Below, in pieces: positions 48,148-59,429 of a stretch of DNA of 64,000 nucleotides. Under the pieces are notes generated by a model, which ran no database searches, was not told the DNA's origin, and saw only the letters and a list, made by a program, of their open reading frames with translations. Each line of letters begins with the position of its first letter. Position 1 is the stretch's first letter. The DNA is from Micromonospora_J zhanjiangensis (GTDB taxonomy: Bacteria; Actinomycetota; Actinomycetes; Mycobacteriales; Micromonosporaceae): contig NZ_JBHSBN010000019.1 of the NCBI RefSeq assembly GCF_042650605.1, positions 67,007 through 131,006 of the forward strand, in the 5' to 3' direction. The translations under genes were made by a program, and so were the position numbers.

Positions 48148-49506
48148 TCAACCGGTGGCGTCCCGGTCCGGGACCGCCGGACGCCACCGGCGGCGGGCGC
48201 CGCGGGGCAGGACCACCGCCGCCAGCGCCGCCAGCACGGCCAACCCGCCGGCACCGGCGGCCACCGTCACCGCCGTACGGTCGGTGTGCGAGCGGCGATC
48301 CGCCAGGGCGGCCAGGGCAGGGTCGGCGGTGCGGCGGACCGGCACGTCGGCCGGCCGGGCCCGGGCGGGCGCTCCGGTCTCGGTCACCGCGCGATAGGGA
48401 TTCAGCACCCCGGCGCCGTAGCCGCCGGTGGTGCCGCCCCCGCCGGCGGCGGGATCGGCGGTGGCGACAATCCGCTCGGCCACCTGCGCGGCGGTCAACT
48501 CCGGCCGGTACTGCCGGACCAGGGCCGCGGTGGCCGAGACGAACGGGGCCGCGTAGCTGGTGCCCTCCTGGCTCTGCTGCCCCCGCCCCGGACCGGCGGC
48601 CAGGATCCCGCTGCCCGGCGCCACGACGTCCACGTACGGGCCGACCTGGGAGAACGGGGCGCGTTTGCCGTCCCGGCCGATGGCACCCACCCCGAGTACG
48701 CCGTCGTAGGCCGCCGGGTAGGGGGTCGGGTTGCCCTGTTCGTGGTAGTTGCCCGCGGCGGCCACCACGACGACGTCGCGGCCCACCGCGTACCCGACGG
48801 CGGCGCGGACCGCGGGATCGTCCTGGTAGAGCACCACGGAGAGGTTGATGACGTCGGCTCCGTGGTCGACCGCCCACCGGATCGAGCGGGCGAAGACCGG
48901 CGCCGAAACGGTCCGGCCCGATTCCTTGCCGTCGACGACCTGCTGCTCGCTCACCCGTACCGGAAGGATCCGGGCACCGGGTGCCAGGCCGTGGAAGGTC
49001 GTACCGGTCGTGGAGCCGGCGGCGATGATGCTGGCCACGCCGGTGCCGTGCCCGGCGCAGTCCCGGGTGCCGTCGCCGCCGGGGTCCAGGAAGTCGTTGC
49101 CGGCCGCGACCCGTCCGCGCAGTTGCGGATGCTTCTGGTCCACGCCGGAGTCGATGACGGCGACCGTCACCCCGGCGCCGGTGGCCAGCGCGGCCAGCCG
49201 GTCGGGCAGGTAACGCTGCTGGGCCCACGGCGTCTGGGTGCCGGCCGGCGCCGGCCCGGGACCGGTGCCGCAGGTGGGTGCGGCGAGCCGGTTGTCGGCG
49301 GTCCGGCCGGCGATGATCAACGTCGATTCCGGTTTCCGGTCCGCGATTTCCGGCGGCCGGTCGGGTGTCCATTTCCCCGGCTCGATGGCAGTGGCGTTCC
49401 GGGTCTCCCCCGAGCCGTCTCCGGCGCCCACCGAAAGGCCCCCGACCAGCGCGTACGTGGCGGTTGTCACGGTCAGGAGAGCCAGCCGTACGCGCCTGCG
49501 GGCCAT
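48148..49506 (-). CDS. mycP: Type VII secretion-associated subtilisin, mycosin MycP
   Basis: A 452-residue S8 serine protease anchored to the membrane. A signal peptide lies at about 1-28. The catalytic triad is D119 (VAVIDSGVDQKHPQL), H153 (GHGTGVASIIA) and S317 (GTSYAAPFVSATAALV), with the oxyanion Asn N253 (AAAGNYHEQGNPTPYP). A C-terminal helix at about 415-437 is followed by an Arg-rich cytoplasmic end. Mycosins stabilise the ESX complex and trim substrates. ATG 49506 was preferred because the signal peptide begins there. A Cys pair (C79, C150) may form the disulfide seen in the family. Confidence 0.93.
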   Translation of the reverse strand: MARRRVRLALLTVTTATYALVGGLSVGAGDGSGETRNATAIEPGKWTPDRPPEIADRKPESTLIIAGRTADNRLAAPTCGTGPGPAPAGTQTPWAQQRYLPDRLAALATGAGVTVAVIDSGVDQKHPQLRGRVAAGNDFLDPGGDGTRDCAGHGTGVASIIAAGSTTGTTFHGLAPGARILPVRVSEQQVVDGKESGRTVSAPVFARSIRWAVDHGADVINLSVVLYQDDPAVRAAVGYAVGRDVVVVAAAGNYHEQGNPTPYPAAYDGVLGVGAIGRDGKRAPFSQVGPYVDVVAPGSGILAAGPGRGQQSQEGTSYAAPFVSATAALVRQYRPELTAAQVAERIVATADPAAGGGGTTGGYGAGVLNPYRAVTETGAPARARPADVPVRRTADPALAALADRRSHTDRTAVTVAAGAGGLAVLAALAAVVLPRGARRRWRPAVPDRDATG

Positions 49507-49662
49507 CGCCCCGCCTTCCGAGTCGTGTCGGGTCCGCCAGCGGAATGTTACCGACCGGGAAGAGCCCGCGGGATCCACCGGCAGGCTGCGATTGTGATCT
49601 TGCTTTTACCTTGTAGGTTGTACGCGATGCCTGTGGCCCGACGGTGGAGGGAAGGTGCCCTG

Positions 49663-52518
49663 GTGACTGAATGGGAGCCTGCCACCGAGACGGAGGCGGC
49701 CCTGCGGGACGCACTCCGCGCCAACGATCAGGAGTTGTACTTCCGCATCCTGGCCCGCACCGAACTCTTCCTCCCGGTGCCGCCGAACACGTCGATCGAC
49801 ACCGCCGCGGGCTGGGGCACCTGGACCACCGGTGGGCGTACCCACGTGCTCGCCTTCACCTCGGAAGCGGCCCTGCTGGCGTGCCTGGCCGAGAACGCGG
49901 GTGCCACCCGGCTGGCGCCGTACCGGCAGCTGGCCGGCAGTTGGCCGAACCCGGAATGGTGGCTCGCGGTCAATCCGGGCCTGCCCATCGAGGGCTACCT
50001 GCCGGCCTGGTTCGTCACCCAGCTGATCCGCGGCGAGGTCCGGTTGCCGGGTCGCCCCAGCGGCGCCCGGGCTCGGCTGGACCGGACCGGCCCGGGAGCC
50101 CTGGGTGGTCGGGAGGGCCGACCGTTGCCGCACCAGCTGCCGGACGCCGCACGGGCGGCCGCGGACCGGTTGGCGCCGGACCCGAGGCCGACGATCCCGC
50201 CGGCACCACCGGTGCGATCCCAGCCGGCTCCACCCGCCGTACCGCCCCGGGCGGAGCCGCCGCGACCCGAGCTGCCGCCGCGGACCGAACCGGCGCGGAC
50301 CGAACCGGCGCGGCCTCCCGCCGCCGCCGGACCGGTCGACCCGGGGCGGCCCAGACCGTCGGTCGCCGCCCAACGGTCGCCGATCGGGTCGGCCCTGTCG
50401 GGTCGGGCCGCGTACGCCGAACGGGCGGCCCGCTCCGCCGACGCACCGCCGGACTGGCGGTCGGCCCCGCGCCCGACCGAACAACGGGACGAGCCGAACA
50501 ACGAACGCGGCGGCTACCTCGATCAGGGCCGCCCGTCGCTCTCCCCGTCCCCGCACCCACCGCCGGCGCCGCCCGACCCGTCGGCGCCGCCCTTCGGCCC
50601 GTCGGCCGCGCCCGGCTCGTCAACGGAGTCCTTCGGCCCGTCGGCCGCGCCCGGCCCGTCGGCCGCGCCCGGCCCGTCGGCGCCGTCCCTCGGCCCGTCG
50701 GGGGCGCCGCGGTCGCCGCGGTCGTCCTGGCCCGGACCCGCCGAGCCGAGTTGGCCGGGGTCCGCCGAGCCGCTCCGGATGCGACCCGCCGAACAGGCCC
50801 GACCGGCACCGGAACCGTTCCGGGCGGCCCCGGATCCCGGGCGGCCGTCGAGCCCTCCGCACCGACCGCCACTGCCACCGCAGCCGTTCCGGGCCTCGGC
50901 GGAGTCGTTCCGGACGTCGCCGCGACCGTTCCGAGCGGCGCCGGAGGCCTTCCGGTCGGGGCAGGACGCCCGCCCCTCGCCGGAGGCGTTCCGGCCGCGG
51001 CCCGCTCCGGCACCCGAGCCCGCGCGGGCCGAGCCCGAGCTGGTGACGCCCGACGAGTCGACGGTCGAGGTGCCGCCGCCGGCCGACTGGTACGCCGACG
51101 GCCGGTCGGACCCCCGGGTCACCCCGCCCTGGGCCGAGCCGGACGAGGCATTGGTCCGTCCCGCCGAACCGAAGCCGTTGATCATCGACGGTACCGCGAT
51201 CGTCGCCGACGTCGTCGAGCCGGCACCGGTCCGGCCGGCACCGGTCGAGGACGAGCCGCCGGTCCATTCCTGGTCACCACCTCCGCAGCAACCGTCCGCG
51301 TGGTCGTCGACGCAGCGGCCGGCGGAGCGGGAGTCGTCCGCGTGGTCGTCGACCGAAACTCCGACGGAGGCGTTCGCGCGCACGGGTGACCCCGTCGCCA
51401 CCCCGTCCTGGGACGAGCAGCCGCACGAACCCACGCCGGACCGGTCAACGCCGGTGGCCGACCCGCTGGCCGACCCGCTGGCGTGGGCGGACGAGCGGAC
51501 GTACGCCCCGCCGGTGGCCGGTCCACCGCCGGCCGACTTCGTCCCGGCGAACGAGGTCGAGAAGAACCTGCTGACCGCGGCCGGCGACGGCAACACCGAC
51601 ACCTACCTGTCCACGTTGTTACTGGCCACGGTGCTGCTGCCGGTCGCACCCGACTCGGCGCCCGGTGCCCGGCCCGGTGACGCCGGGTTCGTCTGGGCCA
51701 CCGAGACCATCGACGGCGACACGTTCGTGAGGGTGTTCACCTCGCCCGAGCGGCTGGCCGAGTACCGGGCCGAGCCGATCGAGACGATCAGTGTCAAGTT
51801 CGTCCGGGTGATCCACCGCTGGCCGGACAACTCCTGGTCGTTCGCGGTGAACCCGAACACCCCGGTCGGGGCGAAACTGCCCGGCAGCCAGGTCGTCGGG
51901 CTGGCCAACTGGGCCGCCGAGGTCGGCCTCGGCGACGACGTCGGTCAGCCCGCCGAACCGGCGCCGGCCGCCACCACCCCGGCGGCCCGGCCGGTCCCGG
52001 AGCCGCCGCGACCGGAGGATCCGAACCGGCCGCAGCTGATGCAGAAGACCGTCGACCCGGCGCAGGTCGCCTACTACCTGGACCGTGGCTACGACCGGGT
52101 CTCCGGGTTCGTGCACCGGGCGGCGGAGGTGGCCCACCTGCGTACGCCGGCCCTGCTGCACAACGCGCTCGGCCTCGGCTTTCCGGGTTCACCGTTCCGG
52201 CCGGACGCCGACGAGATCTACGTGCTGCGGTGGCCGGCCCACCGGCCGAGCCTCTACCGGATCCCGTACGGCGGGCAGAACGAGGCCGCCATGCGGGCGA
52301 TGGAGGGTTGGGTCATCGAGCGGGCACCGTTCCGGGGTAACGGGTTCGCCCCGGGGGAGGGCAGCGACGTGGTCGCCGAGTTCAAGGTGGACAGTGCCCG
52401 ACTGCCGCACGGCGCCCAGCTCTGGCGGGTCGGTGCGGACGGCATCGAACGGCTGGTGGCCACGCTGGACAGCGACGGTCCGGCCTGGCAGAGGGTCGAG
52501 GACGACGGGCATGCGTGA
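49663..52518 (+). CDS. Two-domain SseB-like protein with long Pro-rich linker
   Basis: A 951-residue protein. Residues 1-130 are an SseB N-terminal-type domain (ALRDALRANDQELYFRILAR, PNPEWWLAVNPGLPIEGYLP). Residues about 140-610 are a low-complexity linker rich in Pro, Arg, Ala, Ser and Glu, with local repeats such as GPSAAPGPSAAPGPSAPS. Residues about 625-755 are a second SseB-type domain (NEVEKNLLTAAGDGNTDTYL, PDNSWSFAVNPNTPVGAKLP). Residues 790-951 are a C-terminal domain I do not recognise (VAYYLDRGYDRVSGFVHRAA, EIYVLRWPAHRPSLYRIPYG). The GTG start follows GGTGGAGGGAAGG. There is no signal or membrane segment. The position beside mycP and the WXG100 genes suggests a type VII-linked cytosolic factor or substrate. 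Confidence 0.8.
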   Translation: MTEWEPATETEAALRDALRANDQELYFRILARTELFLPVPPNTSIDTAAGWGTWTTGGRTHVLAFTSEAALLACLAENAGATRLAPYRQLAGSWPNPEWWLAVNPGLPIEGYLPAWFVTQLIRGEVRLPGRPSGARARLDRTGPGALGGREGRPLPHQLPDAARAAADRLAPDPRPTIPPAPPVRSQPAPPAVPPRAEPPRPELPPRTEPARTEPARPPAAAGPVDPGRPRPSVAAQRSPIGSALSGRAAYAERAARSADAPPDWRSAPRPTEQRDEPNNERGGYLDQGRPSLSPSPHPPPAPPDPSAPPFGPSAAPGSSTESFGPSAAPGPSAAPGPSAPSLGPSGAPRSPRSSWPGPAEPSWPGSAEPLRMRPAEQARPAPEPFRAAPDPGRPSSPPHRPPLPPQPFRASAESFRTSPRPFRAAPEAFRSGQDARPSPEAFRPRPAPAPEPARAEPELVTPDESTVEVPPPADWYADGRSDPRVTPPWAEPDEALVRPAEPKPLIIDGTAIVADVVEPAPVRPAPVEDEPPVHSWSPPPQQPSAWSSTQRPAERESSAWSSTETPTEAFARTGDPVATPSWDEQPHEPTPDRSTPVADPLADPLAWADERTYAPPVAGPPPADFVPANEVEKNLLTAAGDGNTDTYLSTLLLATVLLPVAPDSAPGARPGDAGFVWATETIDGDTFVRVFTSPERLAEYRAEPIETISVKFVRVIHRWPDNSWSFAVNPNTPVGAKLPGSQVVGLANWAAEVGLGDDVGQPAEPAPAATTPAARPVPEPPRPEDPNRPQLMQKTVDPAQVAYYLDRGYDRVSGFVHRAAEVAHLRTPALLHNALGLGFPGSPFRPDADEIYVLRWPAHRPSLYRIPYGGQNEAAMRAMEGWVIERAPFRGNGFAPGEGSDVVAEFKVDSARLPHGAQLWRVGADGIERLVATLDSDGPAWQRVEDDGHA

Positions 52519-52873
52519 CGGTTACGTGGCCCGCTGGCAGGGCCGGGAGTACGACGCCAGCCCGGACGGCGACCGAATCCGGCTCTACCGGTCCGCGCCG
52601 GCCGACGGGTGGACCGAGATACACCCCGGCCGGCACGTCCGGGTGTTGCCGGCCGACGAGGTGGACGAACTCTGTTACGCACGCACCGTCTGCGTCTGGC
52701 GCGGGCAGCCGTTCATCGTGCTGGCCGAGCACGAGAGCTGGCTGCGGCTGGAGTACACCGGCGGCCACTGGCCGGTCGCCGAGTCGCTCGGCCTGGAGCC
52801 GTTCGACTTCGGCGTCTACCAGGGCTGGGCCCCGGCGGCCGAGGTCACCGACCTGCGCGAACAGCGGGTCTGA
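52511..52873 (+). CDS. Uncharacterised 120-residue protein of the type VII locus
   Basis: Not recognised as a named family. The ATG lies inside the end of the 951-residue gene (8-bp overlap), so it is co-translated with it. The protein is compact, acidic and beta-rich (YVARWQGREYDASPDGDRIR, WRGQPFIVLAEHESWLRLEY, FDFGVYQGWAPAAEVTDL), with several Trp and no export signal. It could be a dedicated partner or immunity-type protein for the C-terminal domain of the upstream protein; this is inferred from overlap only. Confidence 0.7.
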   Translation: MRDGYVARWQGREYDASPDGDRIRLYRSAPADGWTEIHPGRHVRVLPADEVDELCYARTVCVWRGQPFIVLAEHESWLRLEYTGGHWPVAESLGLEPFDFGVYQGWAPAAEVTDLREQRV

Positions 52874-52883
52874 CCGCGCCTTT

Positions 52884-53828
52884 TCAGGACTTCGCCCAGC
52901 GAAGGATCTCGCCGAGCACCAGGTCGGGGACCTCCACGTGCGGGAAGTGGCCCACCCGGTCGAGCAGCCGCCACTCGTACGGCGCGGTGACGTACCGCCC
53001 GGAGCCCTGCGCGGTACGGGGCAGCGACGCCTCGTCGAGCGCGCCGTGCAGTTGCAGCGTCGGCGTGGTCAACGGCTTCTGGAGGAGCTTGACGAACCGG
53101 TAGCCGTGCAGCCGCATCGCCGACCGGAACGCCCACCGGTAGCCCTCCAGGGCGCAGAACGCCGCCTGCGGGATCCGGATCGCCTCCCGGCACCGGGCCG
53201 CGTAGTCGGCGAACCTGTCGCCGGCCACCCAGTCCGGTCCGCCGCTGTGGCGCAGGAACTCGCCGATCAGGGCGGCCTCATTCCGGGTGAGAACGTGTTC
53301 GTAGCGGGGGAGCTGAAACTTCAGGGTCGGCGTCGCGGCGGCGAACTGGCCGCGCGGGTCGGCGAAGAGGGCGGCGCGCAACCGCAGCGGGTGCGGGGCG
53401 CCCAGCACCACCAGCCGGCGGACCAGGGTCGGATGGAACGACGCGGCGGCCCAGGCGATCATGCCGCCCACCCCGGTACCGACCACCGTGGCCGATCGTT
53501 CGCCCAGCGCGCGGATCAGCCCGGCCACGTCGGCGGCCAGCGTGTACCCGTCGTAACCCCGGGGCGGCTTGTCGCTGGCGCCGTAGCCGCGCAGGTCCAC
53601 CGCCACCGCCCGGAACCCGGCATCGGCCACGGCGGGCAGGATCTCGTGCCAGGCCCACCAGAATTCCGGAAAGCCGTGCAGAAACAGCACCATCGGTCCG
53701 GCGCCGGCCTCGACCACGTGGAAACGGCTGCCGTTGGCGCCGACGAAGCGGTGCGTCCAGGGGCCGTCCACCAGCACGCACGATTCGTCGACGGCGGTGT
53801 CGCGACCGGCTTCTCGCTGCTGTTTCAT
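52884..53828 (-). CDS. Epoxide-hydrolase-like alpha/beta hydrolase lacking the nucleophile
   Basis: A 314-residue alpha/beta-hydrolase of the epoxide hydrolase group. The oxyanion motif HGFPEFWWAWHEILP at 51-65 and VDLRGYGASDKPP are typical. The nucleophile elbow, normally G-H-D-W-G-G, reads G117-T-G-V-G-G122, so the catalytic Asp is Gly119. The acid/His region is kept (LHGALDEASLP, VGHFPHVEVP). It is therefore probably not a normal epoxide hydrolase: either inactive, binding-only, or using another mechanism. It is convergent with the 120-residue gene, 10 bases away. Confidence 0.85.
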   Translation of the reverse strand: MKQQREAGRDTAVDESCVLVDGPWTHRFVGANGSRFHVVEAGAGPMVLFLHGFPEFWWAWHEILPAVADAGFRAVAVDLRGYGASDKPPRGYDGYTLAADVAGLIRALGERSATVVGTGVGGMIAWAAASFHPTLVRRLVVLGAPHPLRLRAALFADPRGQFAAATPTLKFQLPRYEHVLTRNEAALIGEFLRHSGGPDWVAGDRFADYAARCREAIRIPQAAFCALEGYRWAFRSAMRLHGYRFVKLLQKPLTTPTLQLHGALDEASLPRTAQGSGRYVTAPYEWRLLDRVGHFPHVEVPDLVLGEILRWAKS

Positions 53829-53961
53829 GTCGCCAGCCTAGGTGGGCAAGTCCACCGGAGGGTCGGCCGGCGACCGGGATCAGGGGATCCTCAGGGCGAC
53901 CCCCCGATGACGAAACCCCCGAAACCGGTACGAGCGGGTCGGGCCGGTACGTCGGGGATCG

Positions 53962-54501
53962 TCACCGCACCTCGCTGATCCGGACGATGCTGACCGGCCG
54001 GCCGGAGCCGCAGTCGATACGCAACTGCAATGGCGCGATGGTGACCAGCACCCGGGTGCCCTTGGCGAACGTGCCGACGTCGCGGCCGTACAGCGCGTAC
54101 TCCACGCCGTCGTCGGCGACCAGGCCGAAGCAGGGACCGGAGCCGCCCCGGGTGAGCTGGCCGCCGATGACGTTCGGCCGGAGCTGGTCGGTGGGCTCCT
54201 GCGGCGGCTTGACCGGTGGGCGCAGGGTGGGCAGGACCGTGCTGGACAGGCCCGGGTCGGCGGGCGGTGTCGAGGAGTCGGGGGTGGCCGGCCCGGCCGG
54301 TGGGCCGGTCGGCGCGTCGGCCGGCGTCGGGGTCCCGGCGGGCGAGGGGGGCGAGGTGGGCCCGCCGGCCGGGTCGGCGGCGTGCCGGCGGGCGCCGCAA
54401 CCGCCGAGCGGCAACGCCAGCGCGACGGCCAGTCCGGCGACGGTCATTGCGGTGGTACGTCGAGTGGGTCGCACCCCGGTTGGACGCCCGCGCCGGCTCA
54501 T
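53962..54501 (-). CDS. Putative lipoprotein
   Basis: A 179-residue protein with a lipoprotein signal: basic start (MSRRGRPTGVRPTRRT), hydrophobic core and lipobox L-G-G-C (LALPLGGCGARR). A Pro/Thr/Ser-rich linker of about 70 residues leads to a small C-terminal beta domain (SGPCFGLVADDGVEYALYG, TRVLVTIAPLQLRIDCGSGR) with two Cys likely disulfide-bonded; it looks like an OB-type fold. Function unknown. The start is ATG 54501 behind AAGGGAAC. It lies downstream of the immune inhibitor A gene on the same strand, but the hairpin at 54549-54585 separates their transcripts. Confidence 0.8.
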   Translation of the reverse strand: MSRRGRPTGVRPTRRTTAMTVAGLAVALALPLGGCGARRHAADPAGGPTSPPSPAGTPTPADAPTGPPAGPATPDSSTPPADPGLSSTVLPTLRPPVKPPQEPTDQLRPNVIGGQLTRGGSGPCFGLVADDGVEYALYGRDVGTFAKGTRVLVTIAPLQLRIDCGSGRPVSIVRISEVR

Positions 54502-54548
54502 CCGTTCCCTTGGCAGCGTCCCGAGCGCGGCCTCTAGCTGTGAAAAGG

Positions 54549-54585
54549 GCGACGCCCGGGGCGGAGAACCCGCCCCGGGCGTCGC
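54549..54585 (-). terminator. Terminator of the immune inhibitor A gene
   Basis: A perfect 16-bp stem (54549-54564 with 54570-54585, loop AGAAC) lies 26 bases below the stop of the metalloprotease gene. Read on the minus strand it is followed by CCTTTTC, so it resembles an intrinsic terminator. Confidence 0.8.
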
Positions 54586-54610
54586 TGTCAAACCGTGGAT
54601 CGGTGGTGCG

Positions 54611-57028
54611 TCAGGAGAACTTCACCTTCAGCATGGTGCCGTCCTGCTGCAGCACCTGGACCTTCACACCGGCAGCCGGGAGCTTGACGCCGTGGTTCGG
54701 CAGCTCCGGGTACCAGTACTGCTGGGTGTCGTCGAACACCGACTGCGCGGCCTGGCCACGGACGTACTGCGGCTGGCCGTTGATGTGCAGCGTGAACGAG
54801 TCCGCCTTGGTCAGGCTGAACGGAGCGTCGTAGACCTGGACCCGGGCCCGCCAGGGGTTACCGGTCAGGTTGTAGAGCGGCTCCGGGCGCGAGTCGATGA
54901 TCAGGTTGCGACCCGTACCCGGGTGGACGTTGGTGTTGTTGTCCACCTGCGAGGTGTCCCAGTACGAGATCAGCAGACCCTGCTGGTACGCGTAGTGGTC
55001 CACCCAGTCCGGCTTGGTGTTGGCGTAGCCGAAGTAGTACGGGCCGGTCTGCAGGTACTTGTCGTACGAGACGTACGACCGGTTACCCATGATGTAGTAG
55101 TTGTCGTACTGCTTGACGACGGTGGAACCCACCACGGAGAAGCCCTTCAGCGTCCACGTGGTGGCCGCCTCGGCACCGTCGCTGAGCACGGTGGTGCCGT
55201 CCGCGGTGACGGTGATGTCGTCACCGAAGAAGCCGCCCGCGGAGAGCCCACCGTCGGTGCGGTAGTGGAAGCGGAACAGCGCCTTCTTGCCGGCCAGCGA
55301 CGTCATCGGGACGTTCAGGTCGACCCAGGCGCCGCCGGTGGTGCCGTCCAGTGCCGGGGTGCCGCTGGCGTCCCGGGGGAACGGCTTGCCGCCGACCGTG
55401 CCGTCGAGAGCCTTCCAGGACGCCCCGTTGTCGGTCGAGGCCTCCAGGTACATGTAGTCGTAGCCCTCTTCGATGGCGTAGCGCGCCTTCATCGACAGCG
55501 ACGCGGACGTCTTGCCGGTGAAGTCGAACGACCTGGTCATGGTGTTGTCCAGGTTATCCGCGTTGCCGGAGAAGTACTGCTTGGTGCCGGCGAACGGCGC
55601 ACCGAGGTTGGTGGTCACCGACTTCTTGGGCAGGACCACGACCGCGCCCTGCGCCTCGGCGGAGTTGTACTCCTGCGGACCGAGCTTGAGCGTCTTCTTC
55701 TGCCCGGCGATCAGCGTCTCGTAGTCCAGCCAACCGAGCTGGAGCTTGTTCCAGGCGCCGAGGTCACCCGGGCGGGTGCCGATGCCCTGGTCGTTCTTGG
55801 CGGACAGCCGGCTCTGGGCCATCAGGGTCCAGTGCTCGTTGCTGTTGTCCCCGCCACCCGAGGTGTCGTAGTCGTCCGGCAGGCCCAGGTCGTGGCCGTA
55901 CTCGTGGACGAAGACGCTCAGGCCGCCGTTCTCCGGCTGGATCGTGTAGTCACCGATCCACAGGCCGGAGTCGCCGACCTGGGTGCCACCGAGCGGGTTG
56001 TTCGCCGGGCCGGTGCGGCCGACGTCGGTGCCGTAGGCGTACCACCGGTGGCTCCAGATGGCGTCCTCACCCTGCTGCGGGTCACCGTCGGCCTGGTCGC
56101 CGCCGGCGTGGACGATCTGGAAGTGGTCGATGTAACCGTCCGGCTCGTTGAAGTCGCCGTCGCCGTCGTAGTCGTACCGGTCCCACTGGTCGAACTGCTT
56201 CAGGTCCTCGGCGATTTGGTCCGAGGTACGGCCCCGGGCCTTCTGGTCCTCGACCCACTTGTTCGCCGCGTCCTTGACCAGCGCCCAGGTGTTGTTGCAG
56301 ACGTTCGAGGCGCACGGGTAGCCGTTGGAACGGCCGTACCGGGCCTCGTTGTACTGCACCTTCACCCAGTCGGTGACCTCGCCGTCGACGCTGTAGCGCC
56401 CCGACGACTGGGTCTCGTAGTACGTCTTGACCGACTCGGTGTCCTTGCCGGTGCCGAAGTACAGCTTCCGGTAGTAGTCGGCCGAGTAGTCCGGCTGCCA
56501 CACGGTGGAGTTGTCCACCGCCCGGTTGGGCTGCGGGATCTGGTTGTTGAGCGGACCGTCGAACACGGTCGGACCCTCGGTCCTCGGGTCGGTGTCCTGG
56601 TCCGGGTAGTTCGGGTGCCGCTCGTTGCCGAAGTCGGTCAGGATCACGAAGATGTGATCCGTCTTCTCGCGGGCCAGCTCGACATACTGGTCCTGGGTCG
56701 CTTTCGTGCCGGCGGCAAGAGTCCTCGCGTTGGCCGCCTTGGCCGGGCCTGCTCCGGTGGTCTTGCCCACCTTGACGACGGTGCTGCCGTTGCGCTTCTC
56801 GGCCTTGGCGCGGCCGTTCAGCACGTTGTTGAGGCCCTCCTGGCGCAGTGCGCGCCGCTTGTCCTCAAGCGGGTTGGGCAGTTCGTCCTTGGGCTGGGCT
56901 GCGTCGGCGACCGACGGGGCTGCGACCGGCGCCTTGGTCAAAGGCGCCGCATAGACGGCGGACGTGCCGAACGCGACACCGGTCGCGGTCAGCGACAGCC
57001 CGAGCAGCCCCACTGCGACTTTGCGCAC
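54611..57028 (-). CDS. Secreted M6-family metalloprotease, immune inhibitor A
   Basis: An 805-residue exported zinc metalloprotease. The signal peptide is at 1-28 (MRKVAVGLLGLSLTATGVAF to VYAAPL), then a propeptide to about 115. The catalytic domain carries H375-E-Y-G-H379 (SVFVHEYGHDLGLPDDYD), the zinc site of the M6 peptidases. An acidic Ca-binding-type loop is at 286-298 (DYDGDGDFNEPDG). C-terminal beta domains bind ligand or calcium (YDYMYLEASTDNGASWKALD, FRFHYRTDGGLSAGGFFGDD). GTG 57028 was chosen because GGAGG lies 6 bases upstream and the signal peptide starts there. It probably degrades extracellular proteins. Confidence 0.93.
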   Translation of the reverse strand: MRKVAVGLLGLSLTATGVAFGTSAVYAAPLTKAPVAAPSVADAAQPKDELPNPLEDKRRALRQEGLNNVLNGRAKAEKRNGSTVVKVGKTTGAGPAKAANARTLAAGTKATQDQYVELAREKTDHIFVILTDFGNERHPNYPDQDTDPRTEGPTVFDGPLNNQIPQPNRAVDNSTVWQPDYSADYYRKLYFGTGKDTESVKTYYETQSSGRYSVDGEVTDWVKVQYNEARYGRSNGYPCASNVCNNTWALVKDAANKWVEDQKARGRTSDQIAEDLKQFDQWDRYDYDGDGDFNEPDGYIDHFQIVHAGGDQADGDPQQGEDAIWSHRWYAYGTDVGRTGPANNPLGGTQVGDSGLWIGDYTIQPENGGLSVFVHEYGHDLGLPDDYDTSGGGDNSNEHWTLMAQSRLSAKNDQGIGTRPGDLGAWNKLQLGWLDYETLIAGQKKTLKLGPQEYNSAEAQGAVVVLPKKSVTTNLGAPFAGTKQYFSGNADNLDNTMTRSFDFTGKTSASLSMKARYAIEEGYDYMYLEASTDNGASWKALDGTVGGKPFPRDASGTPALDGTTGGAWVDLNVPMTSLAGKKALFRFHYRTDGGLSAGGFFGDDITVTADGTTVLSDGAEAATTWTLKGFSVVGSTVVKQYDNYYIMGNRSYVSYDKYLQTGPYYFGYANTKPDWVDHYAYQQGLLISYWDTSQVDNNTNVHPGTGRNLIIDSRPEPLYNLTGNPWRARVQVYDAPFSLTKADSFTLHINGQPQYVRGQAAQSVFDDTQQYWYPELPNHGVKLPAAGVKVQVLQQDGTMLKVKFS

Positions 57029-57202
57029 GTGGTACCTCCGGTTTAAAGGGAGCCGATCCGACGGGGGTGGTCGGACGGCGGAAACTTGTCCCAAGGAAAG
57101 GGACTCCTGTGAACCTAGACAACCAGAGGGATTGCTGGGAAGTAGGCGGCGTCAATTTATTGCAAGATCTTGATTGAAACGTGCTCCGATGTCACATTTA
57201 AG

Positions 57203-57240
57203 CCGAAGGGGCACCACCCGATCGGGTGGTGCCCCTTCGG
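57203..57240 (-). terminator. Terminator of acsA, 17-bp perfect hairpin
   Basis: CCGAAGGGGCACCACCC (57203-57219) pairs fully with 57224-57240 around GATC, 19 bases below the acsA stop. It also sits upstream of the metalloprotease promoter region and should insulate the two genes. Between it and 57028 the DNA is AT-rich, with the palindrome CAAGATCTTG at 57163-57172. Confidence 0.85.
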
Positions 57241-57258
57241 TCGTTGATCAGGGCCGAT

Positions 57259-59247
<1,989 letters not shown>

Positions 59248-59429
59248 CTCAGGCTGCTCCTCCCGCGGTCAGGTGACGTACGTCTCGCCCGAATCTAGCC
59301 GTGCCGAGCGGCCACCCGCACTGGTAGGCCGCCCGCCGACCGCCCCGAGCGCCGAACGGCCCACCCCTCGCGCCGGGCGGGACGTACCCGTGGGGCCGGC
59401 CGGTCGGGGCTGGTGGATAGCGTTGCGGG

